Below, piece by piece: positions 1 through 9,600 of a DNA stretch of 64,000 nt (position 1 is the first letter of the stretch; each line of letters starts with the position of its first letter). The stretch comes from Kiritimatiellia bacterium (GTDB lineage: Bacteria > Verrucomicrobiota > Kiritimatiellia > RFP12 > UBA1067): positions 12,871-76,870 of the forward strand of contig JAEDKA010000012.1 of NCBI GenBank assembly GCA_016296065.1. The letters run 5' to 3'. The notes below the pieces were generated by a model that made no database searches, had not been told where the DNA came from, and saw nothing but the letters and a program-made list of their open reading frames with translations. A program made the translations under genes and the position numbers.

Positions 1-3000
1 AACGACCTTCCCTCCGTCCTCGCGACGCAGCTCGAAGAGCACGCTGTAGCCGTAGCGGGACGCTGCATCCGACCTCGCGACAGGCACGCAGACCGCAAGA
101 CGCCCACCGTCCGACTCCGAACCCGTCATGACAAGGAGATTCGTCTCCATGTTGCCGAGAACCACATTCTCCCAATGGCGGCACCCGTTCGGCTGCATGG
201 AATCAAGATCGTCGAGCATCCGCTGCAGCTCGGCGTCGGACGCGCCTATCTTCTGGACGCCGTACATGGCGAACCAGTCGTCGTCCAGCACTATCTCGCG
301 CTTCGCGTCGTCTCCTTCGATCCCCAGTCCTTCGAGATGCCGCTGGACTACGGTCGTAGTGAACGGCGGATACTTGAAATACGCGGTTGCGACCGCAAAC
401 TCGTTCGAGTGGATGAACTTTACGAAGTCAAACGCCCTTTCGTGCCAGTCGAACGTCCCTTCGCCGGACGCCGAATTCACGAGGTTCGTCGGTCCTGCGT
501 CGTAGAGCGCACCGACGGCGTTCGTCATGGCGGGCACGACATACACATCCGTTCCGGGCGCAACGTCCGTCCCCCTCCACACCCAGTTCGTCGTGGAGAA
601 CGCTATCGGCAGTATGTCGTACAGCGGATTGGAGACAAGGCGCACACCCTGTCCGCCAGCCGTGAAATCGTAGTGCGTGTCGAAAGCAAGGTTGGAGACG
701 ACGTCCGTCACGAACGGCGTTCCGCCCGCCTGCTCACCTGCGTCGCGGTACGCCCGCATGGTGACAACACAGTTCGTGGCCATGCGCGCGAAGCCGTCCG
801 CCACGGCATCCCACGCGACGCGGTTCTCGCCCGCCACGACGTTCCCCGCGTCGAGCGCAGTGTCGGCAGCGCTCTTCAGCGTCACCGCCGCCGTCGCGTC
901 CTTCTGGACAAGGTCCTCGACGGAAAAGTCGAAGAGCCAGCCGCCGGCCCGCCCTTCGGCAGTCCACGAGAAGTCGATGAAGTTGTTCCACGGATAACGC
1001 TGCCGCGCCCCCGTCAGCTTCGCCCCGCCCTTCACAAGCCGCACCTCCGCCGAATAGTCCGGGGTGGAGGTCGTTGTGGTTACCTCTTTCATAGTGACGA
1101 CATTGTACGTGATCGTCGAATAGCCATCCTTCAACGAGCCGGAATATGCGTCGGTCCTGTCCGATGGAATTGTCGAATCCATCGCCAGTCCAAGCGACGA
1201 GAGCTTGGGGTAGGAGGAAAGATCCAGCGCAGCGGGAAACTCCTTGAGTGTCCTGATCGTATAGACTGCCCCGGAATTGCTATACGCGGCAATGTACGAC
1301 TTGCCGTCGAGCTGAATCTGACACGCCGTCAAATTCCCCGTCTTTGTCGCCGTCAGGCACTGGTTGGCATTGTTCCAATAAAGCTGGGTACGGTAGCTCA
1401 TATCGTGTGCAGCGGTGTAGGCATAGAGATACCAGTTGCATTTGATCGCCGAAGAATCGACACGCGTCGTCGTTTCCTGCATTGACGTAGTAGTCGTCGT
1501 CACCGCTGGATCTCCGTAATCGGCATACCATCCTTCATGGTCGCTGGTGAAGACGCGGGCGTAGGGATGAACGCCGGAGTTTTGCGCTTTGTAGCCGCTG
1601 GAGAGGAACACGTCGGAATCCGCACCGCCCGCGTCAAGGAGCGGATCGGTAAGGCCGATCGTGGAGCCTTCCAAGGAGCCGGATATGTAGAACGGGTAGG
1701 AATGGCCAAGACAGTTGAGATTGCTTGGCGAGGTCTCCGTTTCGCTCGTACTCTTGATGTTGCCGATGATATCATTCGCCCCTGCCAGCGTGAGTCTGGA
1801 ATTGCTGTCATAGCACACCCCGCCACCAACGTCCGCCTCGTTCCCGGTGATAGTGACATTCTTCATCGTCGTTCCACTGCCGGATGAGTTTCCCGACAAC
1901 CATACGCCACCGCCGTACTCAGCCTTATTGCCCGTGACGCTCGTGCCGTCCATCATGAGCTGCGTCCAATAGCTATAAACCTCAATGCCACCGCCGTACC
2001 CAGCCTCGCAGTCGCATATAGTAACCGCCCCCATGGTAACAGGTATGCTTGGACGGATCCACATGAGGAAAACGCCGCCTCCGTCATCGGAGGAACAACC
2101 CGAAATCATGCCGCCTACCAGCGAAACCCTCGCAGAATGCCCATCCACCCACGCAGGCGGATATGTCCCTATTGTGCTAAAATATGCCTCTCTAAGCCCT
2201 GCCACAACGCCACCACCCGCCGAACGCGCACGACACCCCTTGATGACACCTCCTTTCATCACGAACTCGGCGTCAAGATAGCCGAGTGCTGATGTGGCGT
2301 AACTCGTACAAACGGCGACACCACCGCCTACGCCATCCGAAGTGCTTGACGTTTCTGGATCGGCAACATCGGCGCTGCATCCCTCGATAACACCGCCGTT
2401 CATCTCGAACGACCCAATGTAACTGACAAACACGCCTCCACCGGCCGTCCATGGATAAAGCAGGGAACGGTAGGTCTCATCGTCCCCAGCAGGACCTAGA
2501 ACATAGCAGTCCTTGATTGTTCCGCCATCCATTATGAACCGGCCGCCGTAAACAACAGCAACACCTCCGCCAAAGCATACGCTGCCGCCGTTGATGCCGC
2601 AATTGCGAATGGTGCCGCCATGCATATGGAACAACCCGCCCTCCACCGTAGCACCTCCACCCAGGTGGTTTTGGCCCTCGCAGTCGCGTAGAACGACGCC
2701 GTCATAAATGTGGACGGTCCCATTGTCGCCGACCCAAAGAACTCCAGGTACATCGTTCGATTTAGCGCGTGTCATGTCAAGTGCACTTGCAGCAGAGTCG
2801 TCGGCCGAGCCAATTCGAAGGACCGCGCCATTCTTGACACAAAAGGAAGACGGGGCCATAAAAACAAGCCTATGTCCGTTTCCAAGCAGTTTTGTATCGG
2901 TGCCGGAGGCCTCAAATGTCGCTCCCGGGAAAGCGGTAATATCGCCCTGCAGCGATATCGTGTGCGTTTCCGCACCACCTGAGTTTATCGCCGAGACTGC

Positions 3001-3120
3001 GCTCGCGAACTCTTCCGCGGTAGACACGGAAAAATCCGCCGACCACGACTCAGCAAGCATGGACATTGCCGCGAATGCCATGCAACAAACCAATCTCCCA
3101 GGAACTCTCGTACCTGACAT
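1..3120 (-). CDS. Large secreted right-handed beta-helix protein, C-terminus cut by window edge
   Basis: One frame stays open for 1040 codons from the ATG at 3120 to base 1; I checked every in-frame triplet and found no stop, so the gene continues past the left edge. AGGAG lies 5 nt upstream of the ATG. Residues 1-28 look like a signal peptide (hydrophobic run, cleavage near the Ala before DFSVST). Roughly residues 120-450 repeat short units with GGG, GGGV and MNGG or MDGG turns, typical of parallel beta-helix surface proteins with polymorphic-outer-membrane-protein character. The later part is beta-rich with Thr/Ser linkers and a segment RYPWNNFIDFSW, which I associate with large exported Kiritimatiellota proteins (recollection, not checked). 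Likely surface-exposed or secreted; substrate unknown. No catalytic motif is visible, and a C-terminal sorting or anchor domain would lie outside the window. Confidence 0.8.
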   Translation of the reverse strand, partial: MSGTRVPGRLVCCMAFAAMSMLAESWSADFSVSTAEEFASAVSAINSGGAETHTISLQGDITAFPGATFEASGTDTKLLGNGHRLVFMAPSSFCVKNGAVLRIGSADDSAASALDMTRAKSNDVPGVLWVGDNGTVHIYDGVVLRDCEGQNHLGGGATVEGGLFHMHGGTIRNCGINGGSVCFGGGVAVVYGGRFIMDGGTIKDCYVLGPAGDDETYRSLLYPWTAGGGVFVSYIGSFEMNGGVIEGCSADVADPETSSTSDGVGGGVAVCTSYATSALGYLDAEFVMKGGVIKGCRARSAGGGVVAGLREAYFSTIGTYPPAWVDGHSARVSLVGGMISGCSSDDGGGVFLMWIRPSIPVTMGAVTICDCEAGYGGGIEVYSYWTQLMMDGTSVTGNKAEYGGGVWLSGNSSGSGTTMKNVTITGNEADVGGGVCYDSNSRLTLAGANDIIGNIKSTSETETSPSNLNCLGHSYPFYISGSLEGSTIGLTDPLLDAGGADSDVFLSSGYKAQNSGVHPYARVFTSDHEGWYADYGDPAVTTTTTSMQETTTRVDSSAIKCNWYLYAYTAAHDMSYRTQLYWNNANQCLTATKTGNLTACQIQLDGKSYIAAYSNSGAVYTIRTLKEFPAALDLSSYPKLSSLGLAMDSTIPSDRTDAYSGSLKDGYSTITYNVVTMKEVTTTTSTPDYSAEVRLVKGGAKLTGARQRYPWNNFIDFSWTAEGRAGGWLFDFSVEDLVQKDATAAVTLKSAADTALDAGNVVAGENRVAWDAVADGFARMATNCVVTMRAYRDAGEQAGGTPFVTDVVSNLAFDTHYDFTAGGQGVRLVSNPLYDILPIAFSTTNWVWRGTDVAPGTDVYVVPAMTNAVGALYDAGPTNLVNSASGEGTFDWHERAFDFVKFIHSNEFAVATAYFKYPPFTTTVVQRHLEGLGIEGDDAKREIVLDDDWFAMYGVQKIGASDAELQRMLDDLDSMQPNGCRHWENVVLGNMETNLLVMTGSESDGGRLAVCVPVARSDAASRYGYSVLFELRREDGGKVV

Positions 3121-3242
3121 AAGGTCTCCTTTCTGTTTTGAGCCCTACCGCTTTGTCTTGATTTGCTGTACCTTCTCTTTCTGTTATGTGTGAATACTGT
3201 TCCTAAGCAATATCCTCACCACCGAGCATTTTAGCAAAATAC

Positions 3243-4010
3243 TCAATTGTCTGCAAGTGTCGACCGCATGAAGCAAAGATCAACGTAGCGCTCGGCCGAG
3301 GCGAACCTGTCGAAGGCGCAGTCGATAGCGGCGGGGGAGTGCGCGTCGGAGGTGAGGACGAACCTCACCCCGCGCTCGCGCAGAAGCGCGCGGAACTCGG
3401 GCGACGGATATGCGTCGTCCAGCCATCCGCGGGAGATCGCGCCAGTATTCACCTCTACGATCTTTCCGGACTCCGCCACGGCGTCCGCAGTCTTCACAAG
3501 CTCCTCGCGGTACCAACCGGCGGTCTCGTCGAAATACGGATGCTTCGCGTTGAACTTGCGCACCAGGTCGAGATGCCCGACGATGTCGCAGTCATACCCT
3601 AGCACCATCTCCCGCTCCTGCGCATAGTACGCGCGCACGAACGCGGCGGAATCGCCGCGGAAGTGGTCGCGGATTCCGTCCGCCAGCTCCTTCGGAGTGT
3701 TGTCGAACGCGAACCTCGCGCCGTCCGGCGCGGTGATGTAGTGCGTCGAGCCTATAACGTAGTCGAGGTCGCCGCGCTCAAAGCCGGTGTCGTACTCCGC
3801 CTCGATTCCGCAGAGAATCCTCATTCGTCCGGCATACATCTCCTTCAGACGGCGTATCTCGGCCTTGTACGCGGCGAGATCGGCGACCATGTCGGAATGC
3901 GACGAGAAGCCGAGCGTGGCGAACCCCCTCTCCAGCGCGGAGACGACCATCTCCTCGGGCGTGCCCGCTCCGTCGCAGAAAGTCGAATGGGTATGGAGGT
4001 TGGAGTTCAA
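3243..4010 (-). CDS. PHP-domain phosphoesterase, histidinol-phosphatase-like
   Basis: The 255-residue protein carries the PHP metal-site motifs in order: NLHTHS near residue 4, GFSSHSD, GIEAEYD, YVIGSTHYI, DIVGHLDLVRKF, VEVNTGAI and VLTSDAHSP near the end. This is the HisJ/HisK-type layout, a trinuclear-metal phosphatase that would convert histidinol phosphate to histidinol. No other his genes are present, so the substrate is not proven. The start is odd: the first usable codon is TTG at 4010, no Shine-Dalgarno sequence is visible, and the region just upstream is a short A/T-rich mini-repeat (4007-4040) that overlaps the start. The original initiation region may have been replaced. It lies 46 bp downstream of argC and could be cotranscribed with it. 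Confidence 0.75.
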   Translation of the reverse strand: MNSNLHTHSTFCDGAGTPEEMVVSALERGFATLGFSSHSDMVADLAAYKAEIRRLKEMYAGRMRILCGIEAEYDTGFERGDLDYVIGSTHYITAPDGARFAFDNTPKELADGIRDHFRGDSAAFVRAYYAQEREMVLGYDCDIVGHLDLVRKFNAKHPYFDETAGWYREELVKTADAVAESGKIVEVNTGAISRGWLDDAYPSPEFRALLRERGVRFVLTSDAHSPAAIDCAFDRFASAERYVDLCFMRSTLADN

Positions 4011-4040
4011 AGTTGAAAAGTCAAAAGCTGAAAGTTGAAA
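4007..4040. repeat. AAGTTGAAA-type mini-repeat
   Basis: Imperfect iterations of AAAGTTGAAA, AAGTCAAAA and GCTGAAAGTTGAAA fill the gap between argC and the PHP gene and run into its TTG start. A similar block lies in frame inside the large GH2 gene at 48768-48799. It is too short and irregular for CRISPR. Confidence 0.6.
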
Positions 4041-4056
4041 TCACGCAGTCGAACAA

Positions 4057-5025
4057 TCAAACAACCAGCCCCGTGTCCTCTCGAACTCCAACCACTATGT
4101 TCATATTCTGTATCGCCGCACCGGACGCCCCCTTGCCGAGGTTGTCGAAGCGAGCGACAAGAACGGCGCGCTCGGAGTTTCCGTAGACCGAAACCTCCAT
4201 CGCGTCGCTTCCGGAGAGCCCTGCCGAGGAGAGGAAGCCGCCTTCAGCCGCCGCGGGATCGTCGACGAAACGGACGAGCCTTGTCTCGCGGCTCGTGGCC
4301 TGCGGTTCGTAGTAATCGCGGTAGCAGGCCTTGATCGCGGAAAGATCGCGGTCGAAGAGAGGGACGGTGACCTCCATTCCGCTGTAGTGCGGCACGACGA
4401 TCGGCGAGAAGCACGGCGCATGCGAGAGGCCGCAGACCTTCACCATCTCTGGAAGATGCTTGTGCGTCTGGCCGAGGGCGTACTGCCTCCCTCCCATGAA
4501 AAGATCCTGCCCGCCGACTTTGCACTTTGCGCTTTCATCTCTGCATTCTTCTTCGTACTCGGCGATCATCTTCTTGCCGCCGCCGGAGTAGCCGGTCAGC
4601 GAGAATGCGGAGAGCTTTTCGTCCTTGGCGATGATTCCCGCGCGGACAAGCGGCTCGACGAGGGCGATGAAGCCCGACGCGTGGCAGCCGGGGTTCGCGA
4701 TGCGCTTCGACTTCGCGATCGCCTCGCGCCTGCCGGCGAGCTCCGGGAAGCCGTAGTCCCATCCGTCGGCGGTGCGGTGCGCCGTGGAAGTGTCGATGAC
4801 GACTGTATTCGGATTCTCCACGAGCGAAACGGCCTCTATGGCCGCCGCGTCGGGAAGGCACAGAAACGCGACGTCCGCCGCGTTCAGCGCATCGCGCCTC
4901 GCGGAGACGTCCTTCCTCAGCTCCTCCGGGAGGACAACGAGCTCAAGATCCGCGCGCGACGAAAGCCGCTCGCGGATCCTGAGTCCGGTCGTGCCGGCGC
5001 TGCCGTCAATGAATACGCGGCTCAT
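4057..5025 (-). CDS. argC: N-acetyl-gamma-glutamyl-phosphate reductase (short type)
   Basis: ArgC reduces N-acetylglutamyl phosphate to the semialdehyde in arginine synthesis, in the cytosol. The 322-residue product starts with an NADP-binding segment (VFIDGSAGTTG) and has the catalytic cysteine in NPGCHASGFIALVEP near residue 115. The N-terminus without a GYxG-type start and the total length fit the shorter ArgC class. I chose the ATG at 5025 because it overlaps the guaA stop as ATGA, a classic coupled arrangement; an in-frame GTG two codons upstream (5031) is less likely. No other arg genes are in the window. Confidence 0.9.
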   Translation of the reverse strand: MSRVFIDGSAGTTGLRIRERLSSRADLELVVLPEELRKDVSARRDALNAADVAFLCLPDAAAIEAVSLVENPNTVVIDTSTAHRTADGWDYGFPELAGRREAIAKSKRIANPGCHASGFIALVEPLVRAGIIAKDEKLSAFSLTGYSGGGKKMIAEYEEECRDESAKCKVGGQDLFMGGRQYALGQTHKHLPEMVKVCGLSHAPCFSPIVVPHYSGMEVTVPLFDRDLSAIKACYRDYYEPQATSRETRLVRFVDDPAAAEGGFLSSAGLSGSDAMEVSVYGNSERAVLVARFDNLGKGASGAAIQNMNIVVGVREDTGLVV

Positions 5026-6029
5026 TCCCACTCGATCGTTGCCGGAGGCTTCGGGGTAATGTCCCAGACGACGCGGTTCGCGCCCTTCACCTTCGTCGCG
5101 ATCTTCTCGGCAACCATGGTGACGAACTTGAACGGAAGCTCGACGATGCCCGCCTTGACGAACTGCTGCGTCGAGATCGCGCGGATGCCGATGACGTAGC
5201 CGAACGTGCGCGCGCCGTTCTTGACGCCGACGGACTTGACGTTCGTCATGATCGCGAAGAACTGCTGCGCCTTCTTGTCGAGCTTCGCCTTGTGCATCTC
5301 GTCGCGGAAGATGAAGTCCGCCTGGCGGAGGATGTCGAGCTTCTCCTTGGTGAGCTCGCCGATGCAGCGGACCGCAAGTCCCGGACCCGGGAACGGCTGG
5401 CGCATGACCATCTCCTCGGGGAGCCCGAGAAGCTTTCCGACCTTGCGGACTTCGTCCTTGTAGAGATACTTGACGGGCTCGACAAGACCCTTGAAGAGGA
5501 TGTCCTTCGGCAGGCCGCCGACGTTGTGGTGCGCCTTGACGGCCTTGTGTCCGCCGACGCCCGACTCGATGATGTCGGGATAGATCGTGCCCTGTCCGAG
5601 GAAATCGATGTTGCCGTACTTCTTCTGGAGGTCGCGCGCCGTGTCCGCGAAGACGTTGATGAACTCGCCGCCGATGATCTTGCGCTTCGTCTCGGGATCG
5701 GTCACGCCCTTCGCCTTGTCGAGGAAGCGCTTCTCGCAGTCGAGCGCGATGAGGTTCACGCCGAACTGTCCCTTGAAGACCTTCTTGATCATCTTGCCCT
5801 CGTTGAGGCGCATGCAGCCGTGGTCCACGAACACGCAGACGAGCTGCTTGCCGATCGCCTTGTAGAGGAGCGCCGCGCAGACGGACGAGTCGACGCCGCC
5901 GGAAAGCGCGAGCAGCACCTTCCTGTCGCCGACCTGTTCGCGGATCGCCTTGATCTCGTTCTCGATGTACTTCTTCGCGTTGAAGGTCTTTCCGACCTTC
6001 GCGAGACGTTCTTTTTCTGCCTGGTTCAT
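5022..6029 (-). CDS. guaA: GMP synthase, ATP-pyrophosphatase part only (no glutaminase domain)
   Basis: The 335-residue protein is the amination half of GMP synthase, converting XMP to GMP. It has the PP-loop LALSGGVDSSVCAALL near residue 39, the N-type ATPase core, FLGQGTIYPDIIES, the KAHHNVGGLP segment, and a C-terminal dimerisation domain ending in IEWE. Bacterial GuaA is usually about 510 residues with an N-terminal class I glutamine amidotransferase; that domain is absent here, so ammonia must come from a separate subunit or directly. The frame upstream of the ATG holds only mini-repeat sequence and then rfbB, so the domain was not simply missed. argC overlaps its stop by 4 bp. No Shine-Dalgarno sequence precedes the ATG. 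Confidence 0.9.
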   Translation of the reverse strand: MNQAEKERLAKVGKTFNAKKYIENEIKAIREQVGDRKVLLALSGGVDSSVCAALLYKAIGKQLVCVFVDHGCMRLNEGKMIKKVFKGQFGVNLIALDCEKRFLDKAKGVTDPETKRKIIGGEFINVFADTARDLQKKYGNIDFLGQGTIYPDIIESGVGGHKAVKAHHNVGGLPKDILFKGLVEPVKYLYKDEVRKVGKLLGLPEEMVMRQPFPGPGLAVRCIGELTKEKLDILRQADFIFRDEMHKAKLDKKAQQFFAIMTNVKSVGVKNGARTFGYVIGIRAISTQQFVKAGIVELPFKFVTMVAEKIATKVKGANRVVWDITPKPPATIEWE

Positions 6030-6039
6030 GGTTTTCAGT

Positions 6040-6073
6040 CGTTGGTGGTTAGTGGTTAGTCGTTAGTCGTTAA
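6040..6073. repeat. GTTAGTNGTTAGT-type mini-repeat
   Basis: Tandem, slightly degenerate copies of GGTTAGT and CGTTAGT sit between rfbB and guaA, ending about 10 nt from the guaA start codon. This is one of several unrelated mini-repeats in the window placed against gene starts. Confidence 0.65.
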
Positions 6074-6095
6074 TTCGCCGTCCGCGCTTTTCAAC

Positions 6096-7142
6096 TTACG
6101 CTCTCCCGAGTCGCTGGCCGGAGTATTTCTTCTCGTGGATGGGCTTCCACCACCACTCGTTGTCGAGATACCACTGCACGGTCTTGCGGATTCCGCTCTC
6201 GAAGTTCTCTTCCGGCTTCCAGCCGAGCTCGCCCATCAGCTTCGCGGGGTCGATGGCGTAGCGAAGGTCGTGTCCGGGTCGGTCTGCGACGTAGGTGATG
6301 AGGCCCTCGTACTTGCCCGCCGAGCGGGGCCTTAGCTCGTCGAGAATCGCGCAGACGGTCTTCACGACCTCGAGGTTCGTGCGCTCGTTGTGTCCGCCGA
6401 CATTGTACGTCTCTCCCGCAACGCCCTTCTCGTTGACCAGGCAAAGCGCCTTCACATGGTCGTCGACATAGAGCCAGTCGCGCACGTTCGCGCCCTTTCC
6501 GTAGACTGGGAGCGGCTTTCCGTCGAGGCAGTTCAGGATGACGAGCGGAATGAGCTTCTCTGGGAAGTGGTACGGACCGTAGTTGTTCGAGCAGTTGGTG
6601 ACAAGGACCGGCATTCCATAGGTGTCGTGCCAGGCGCGGACGAGATGATCGCTCGACGCCTTCGACGCGGAATACGGGGAATGCGGCGAGTACGGCGTCT
6701 TTTCGGTGAAGAAGCCAGTCTCGCCGAGAGTGCCGTACACCTCGTCCGTCGAGATGTGCTGGAAAACGAAAGAGTCCTTGTCGGAGAGCGTCTTCCAGTA
6801 CTTGAGCGCGGACTGCAGCAATGTCGCCGTTCCGACGACGTTCGTCCTGACGAATTCGCCGGGGCCGTCTATAGAGCGGTCCACATGGGACTCGGCCGCA
6901 AGATGGAAAATCGTGTCCGGCTTGAACTCCGCAAACGCGGCGTCCATCGCCTCCTGATCGCAGATGTCCTTCACAAGGAGAGTGTACTTCCCCTCGACTT
7001 CCTTGAGCGACTCGACATTGCCCGCGTAGGTGAGCTTGTCGACGACAAGGACCTCGCGCCCCTCGCGGCAAAGATGGCGGACGAGGGCGGATCCGATGAA
7101 TCCGCATCCGCCCGTAACGATGCAGCGACGGCTATTCCTCAT
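6096..7142 (-). CDS. rfbB: dTDP-glucose 4,6-dehydratase
   Basis: RfbB (RmlB) turns dTDP-glucose into dTDP-4-keto-6-deoxyglucose, a precursor of deoxysugars such as rhamnose. The 348-residue protein has the Rossmann motif GGCGFIGS near residue 11, the extended-SDR catalytic segment STDEVYG, and the YSASK Tyr-Lys pair. I chose the ATG at 7142, which has GAGGAG about 7 nt upstream and gives the family length; the open frame extends upstream only as a shadow of the kinase gene. The start overlaps the end of the Wzc-like kinase by 11 bp, so it is the distal gene of the exopolysaccharide operon. The other rml genes are not in the window. Confidence 0.93.
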   Translation of the reverse strand: MRNSRRCIVTGGCGFIGSALVRHLCREGREVLVVDKLTYAGNVESLKEVEGKYTLLVKDICDQEAMDAAFAEFKPDTIFHLAAESHVDRSIDGPGEFVRTNVVGTATLLQSALKYWKTLSDKDSFVFQHISTDEVYGTLGETGFFTEKTPYSPHSPYSASKASSDHLVRAWHDTYGMPVLVTNCSNNYGPYHFPEKLIPLVILNCLDGKPLPVYGKGANVRDWLYVDDHVKALCLVNEKGVAGETYNVGGHNERTNLEVVKTVCAILDELRPRSAGKYEGLITYVADRPGHDLRYAIDPAKLMGELGWKPEENFESGIRKTVQWYLDNEWWWKPIHEKKYSGQRLGRA

Positions 7143-9597
7143 CGGTGAACTCCTCGTTCGCGGCGGTGCGGCGTGTGCGGAGGCCGGAATCGGACGACTT
7201 CTTGCCGTCGGCGCTCTTCGCGTCCGCCCCGTCCTTTGATTCGGCACCCTTCTTCGCTTCGCCCTTCGGACGGTATCCGTAGCCGTACCCGTAGCCGTAG
7301 CCATATCCGTAGCCGCGGTGCGACGACGGGTCGAAGGCGGAGACGCTCGATATCTCGACGTCGTTCACGACTACGCCGATGATGTTCGCGCCTGCTTCCG
7401 TGAGGGAGCGCGAGCAGTGCTGGATCGGCTTGAAGTGCGTACGGTCCGGGCAGCACATGATGAGGACGGAATCAGCCTGCGCGGCAAGCGACACCACGTC
7501 TCCGACGACACCGTACGGCGGCGAGTCGATGATGATGCGGTCGTAGTTGGCGCGAGCCCATTCGAAGAAGTCCCTGACCGGCGCCGAACCGAAGATCGTC
7601 GCGGGCGAAACGCCGTCCGGCGGCAGCGAGCAGATGACGTCGAGCCCAGGCACCGTGGACTTGTTGACCAGCTTCGAGAAGTCCGGCGTCTTGCCGCCGT
7701 TCGCCGCCTGGAGGACATGCGAAAAGCTGCGGTCCTCGGTGAGCTCGAAGCCCCAGATCCTCGCGAGCCTCGGACGCCTGAGGTCGAAGTCGACGTGCAG
7801 TACCTTCTTGCCGGTCTGCGCGTGGGAGATCGCAATCGAGGTCGAGGTAATCGTCTTGCCCTCGCCAGGCTGGGTGGAGATCACGAGAATGCAGTGCGTG
7901 AACGCCTCGTAGCGCGGCGAGTCGAGGAGGTTGCGAAGCCCCGCGACAGCCTCGGAGAACTGCGAGTACTTGTCCTCGATCGCGAAGCGCGCGACCTGCT
8001 CGCGGCGCTTGCGGCGGACGTGCGGGAGCACGGCCAGCACCTTGAGCGCGAGACGGCTTTCGATGTCGGCGAGGTTGACGACCGTGTCCTCGAGGTTGTC
8101 GATGACAAGGACAAAGAGGAATCCGAGGCCAAGGGAAAGGACGACGCCAAGTCCGAAGATGATGATCGGGTTCGGCAGAATCGGCTTGGACGGCACTGTC
8201 GCGGGGCGGCCGAGGCGTACCATCTCGTTGTTGGACTCCGCAAGAGTGCGCATCTTGCTTTCTTCAAGCTGGTAGCTTTCGAGAAGGCGCGTCGCCGCAC
8301 CGAACTCGGTCTCGAGCTGGCCGAGGCCGGACTCTGCAAGTACGATGAGCTGCGCGACGGACGTGAGGTCGTTTCGCAGGTCCGCCTGCTTCTGACGCAG
8401 GCTCGCGAGCTGGTTGCGGACAACCTGGAGCGTGGAGCGCCCGGTGTGCAGCGCTCGGGAGGTCGCGTCGAGGAAGCGCTGCTTCGCGAGATCGAGTTCC
8501 TTCTTCTTGGCAACGACCTCGGGATGGTTCTCGGTGAAGGACACGAGAAGGCTCTGGTAGGCTCCGGATGCATCCTGAAACGCGCGGTACTCCTTTGCGA
8601 TCTCCTCGGCGCGCGGAACGCCTGCGGAGAGGTTGCCGAACGTCTCCGGGTCCTTCTGAACGGCCTGGAGCAGCTTCTCCCATTCGGTGAGCTGCGTCTC
8701 CTGGGTCTCGAGCGCGAGGATGTCCGCAGTCGTCTTCTGAAGTCCCTGCTGAATTGTATCGCGCGACGAGCGGAGATTGTCGACCTTGTTCGCAGTGCGG
8801 AAGTCCACAATCTGCTTCGCGAGCCTGTCTACATCGCGACGCTGCTTTTCGACATTCTGGTGGGTATCCTTGACGGCCTTGTCGCACCTGACGCGGTTCT
8901 CCTCGTCGGAATACGCCTCTATGGACTCCGCATAGGCGTTCGCGAGGGCGGCGGCAAGCTGCGGAGACTTCGAACGGACCGATATGGTGATGATACGGGA
9001 GTTGCGCTGGAGTTCGAGCTGCGAGTCGGCAAGCGTTGCGACCAGGTCGTCGTCCGAGACCGTCGACGAGGGATGCGTCGTGCGGTACTGCTGCTGAATC
9101 ATCATCACTATCTTGTCGGAACGCCAGTCGGGAACTCGTGTATTGAAGATTTCGGCGTAGTTCTGCCCGAAGTCGTCGATAATGTTCTCCATCGTTCCGC
9201 TCGGATTTCTGGTCATGCGGCGCATGTCCATCGTGAATTCGCTCTTGGCCTCGTAGATAGTCGGCGAAATGCGGTAGACCGCAAACGCGATGATGAGTCC
9301 GACAAGAAGAAACACGAACACGGAGAGCCAGCGCTGGGAAATGACCCTGATCGCGCGGCTAAGGGTGATCGTTCCGACGATGGAACCGTCTTCGCCCTGT
9401 CCGCCGTAGTTTCCGTACGCGCCGTAGGAACCGTAGGAGCCGTAGTTTCCGTACGCGCCGCCGTATTTCATCCCCCCGCCGTAGTACATCGGCCCCTGTC
9501 CGCCGCCGTAGTACATCGGGCTCGAGGCCTTGGAGCTGCCGTAGTACATTGGGCCGGAGCTCTTGGAACTTCCGTAATATAGTGGTTTGTCAGCCAT
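7132..9597 (-). CDS. Wzc/CpsCD-type polysaccharide co-polymerase and BY-kinase
   Basis: This 821-residue inner-membrane protein joins a Wzz chain-length domain to a bacterial tyrosine kinase and would control exopolysaccharide polymerisation and export. Order: Tyr/Gly-rich N-terminus (residues 1-66, repeated YYGSS, MYYGG, YGNYG and YGSYG), TM1 about 91-109, periplasmic coiled coil about 240-450, TM2 about 476-499, then kinase Walker A QPGEGKT (576-582), A' [10 protein letters not shown] (601-610) and Walker B IIIDSPP (688-694). A (GY)n autophosphorylation tail lies at 762-775, followed by a charged C-terminus. The C-terminal Tyr cluster is usual for BY-kinases; the N-terminal Tyr-rich cytoplasmic extension is not. 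It sits 3 bp after the Wzy-like gene. Confidence 0.9.
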   Translation of the reverse strand: MADKPLYYGSSKSSGPMYYGSSKASSPMYYGGGQGPMYYGGGMKYGGAYGNYGSYGSYGAYGNYGGQGEDGSIVGTITLSRAIRVISQRWLSVFVFLLVGLIIAFAVYRISPTIYEAKSEFTMDMRRMTRNPSGTMENIIDDFGQNYAEIFNTRVPDWRSDKIVMMIQQQYRTTHPSSTVSDDDLVATLADSQLELQRNSRIITISVRSKSPQLAAALANAYAESIEAYSDEENRVRCDKAVKDTHQNVEKQRRDVDRLAKQIVDFRTANKVDNLRSSRDTIQQGLQKTTADILALETQETQLTEWEKLLQAVQKDPETFGNLSAGVPRAEEIAKEYRAFQDASGAYQSLLVSFTENHPEVVAKKKELDLAKQRFLDATSRALHTGRSTLQVVRNQLASLRQKQADLRNDLTSVAQLIVLAESGLGQLETEFGAATRLLESYQLEESKMRTLAESNNEMVRLGRPATVPSKPILPNPIIIFGLGVVLSLGLGFLFVLVIDNLEDTVVNLADIESRLALKVLAVLPHVRRKRREQVARFAIEDKYSQFSEAVAGLRNLLDSPRYEAFTHCILVISTQPGEGKTITSTSIAISHAQTGKKVLHVDFDLRRPRLARIWGFELTEDRSFSHVLQAANGGKTPDFSKLVNKSTVPGLDVICSLPPDGVSPATIFGSAPVRDFFEWARANYDRIIIDSPPYGVVGDVVSLAAQADSVLIMCCPDRTHFKPIQHCSRSLTEAGANIIGVVVNDVEISSVSAFDPSSHRGYGYGYGYGYGYGYRPKGEAKKGAESKDGADAKSADGKKSSDSGLRTRRTAANEEFTDEE

Positions 9598-9600
9598 GTG

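Noticed and set aside
175..1485. Long plus-strand open frame (436 codons) at the left edge
   Set aside because: It lies antisense to a 1040-codon minus-strand frame with a signal peptide and beta-helix repeats; its Arg-rich composition is typical of antisense frames in GC-rich DNA.
6040..6073. Possible CRISPR or tandem array at the short repeats
   Set aside because: Units are 7-10 nt, without spacers or cas genes; they are simple mini-repeats.
7318..9582. 754-codon plus-strand open frame
   Set aside because: It is the complement of the Wzc-like kinase, which has all expected motifs on the minus strand.
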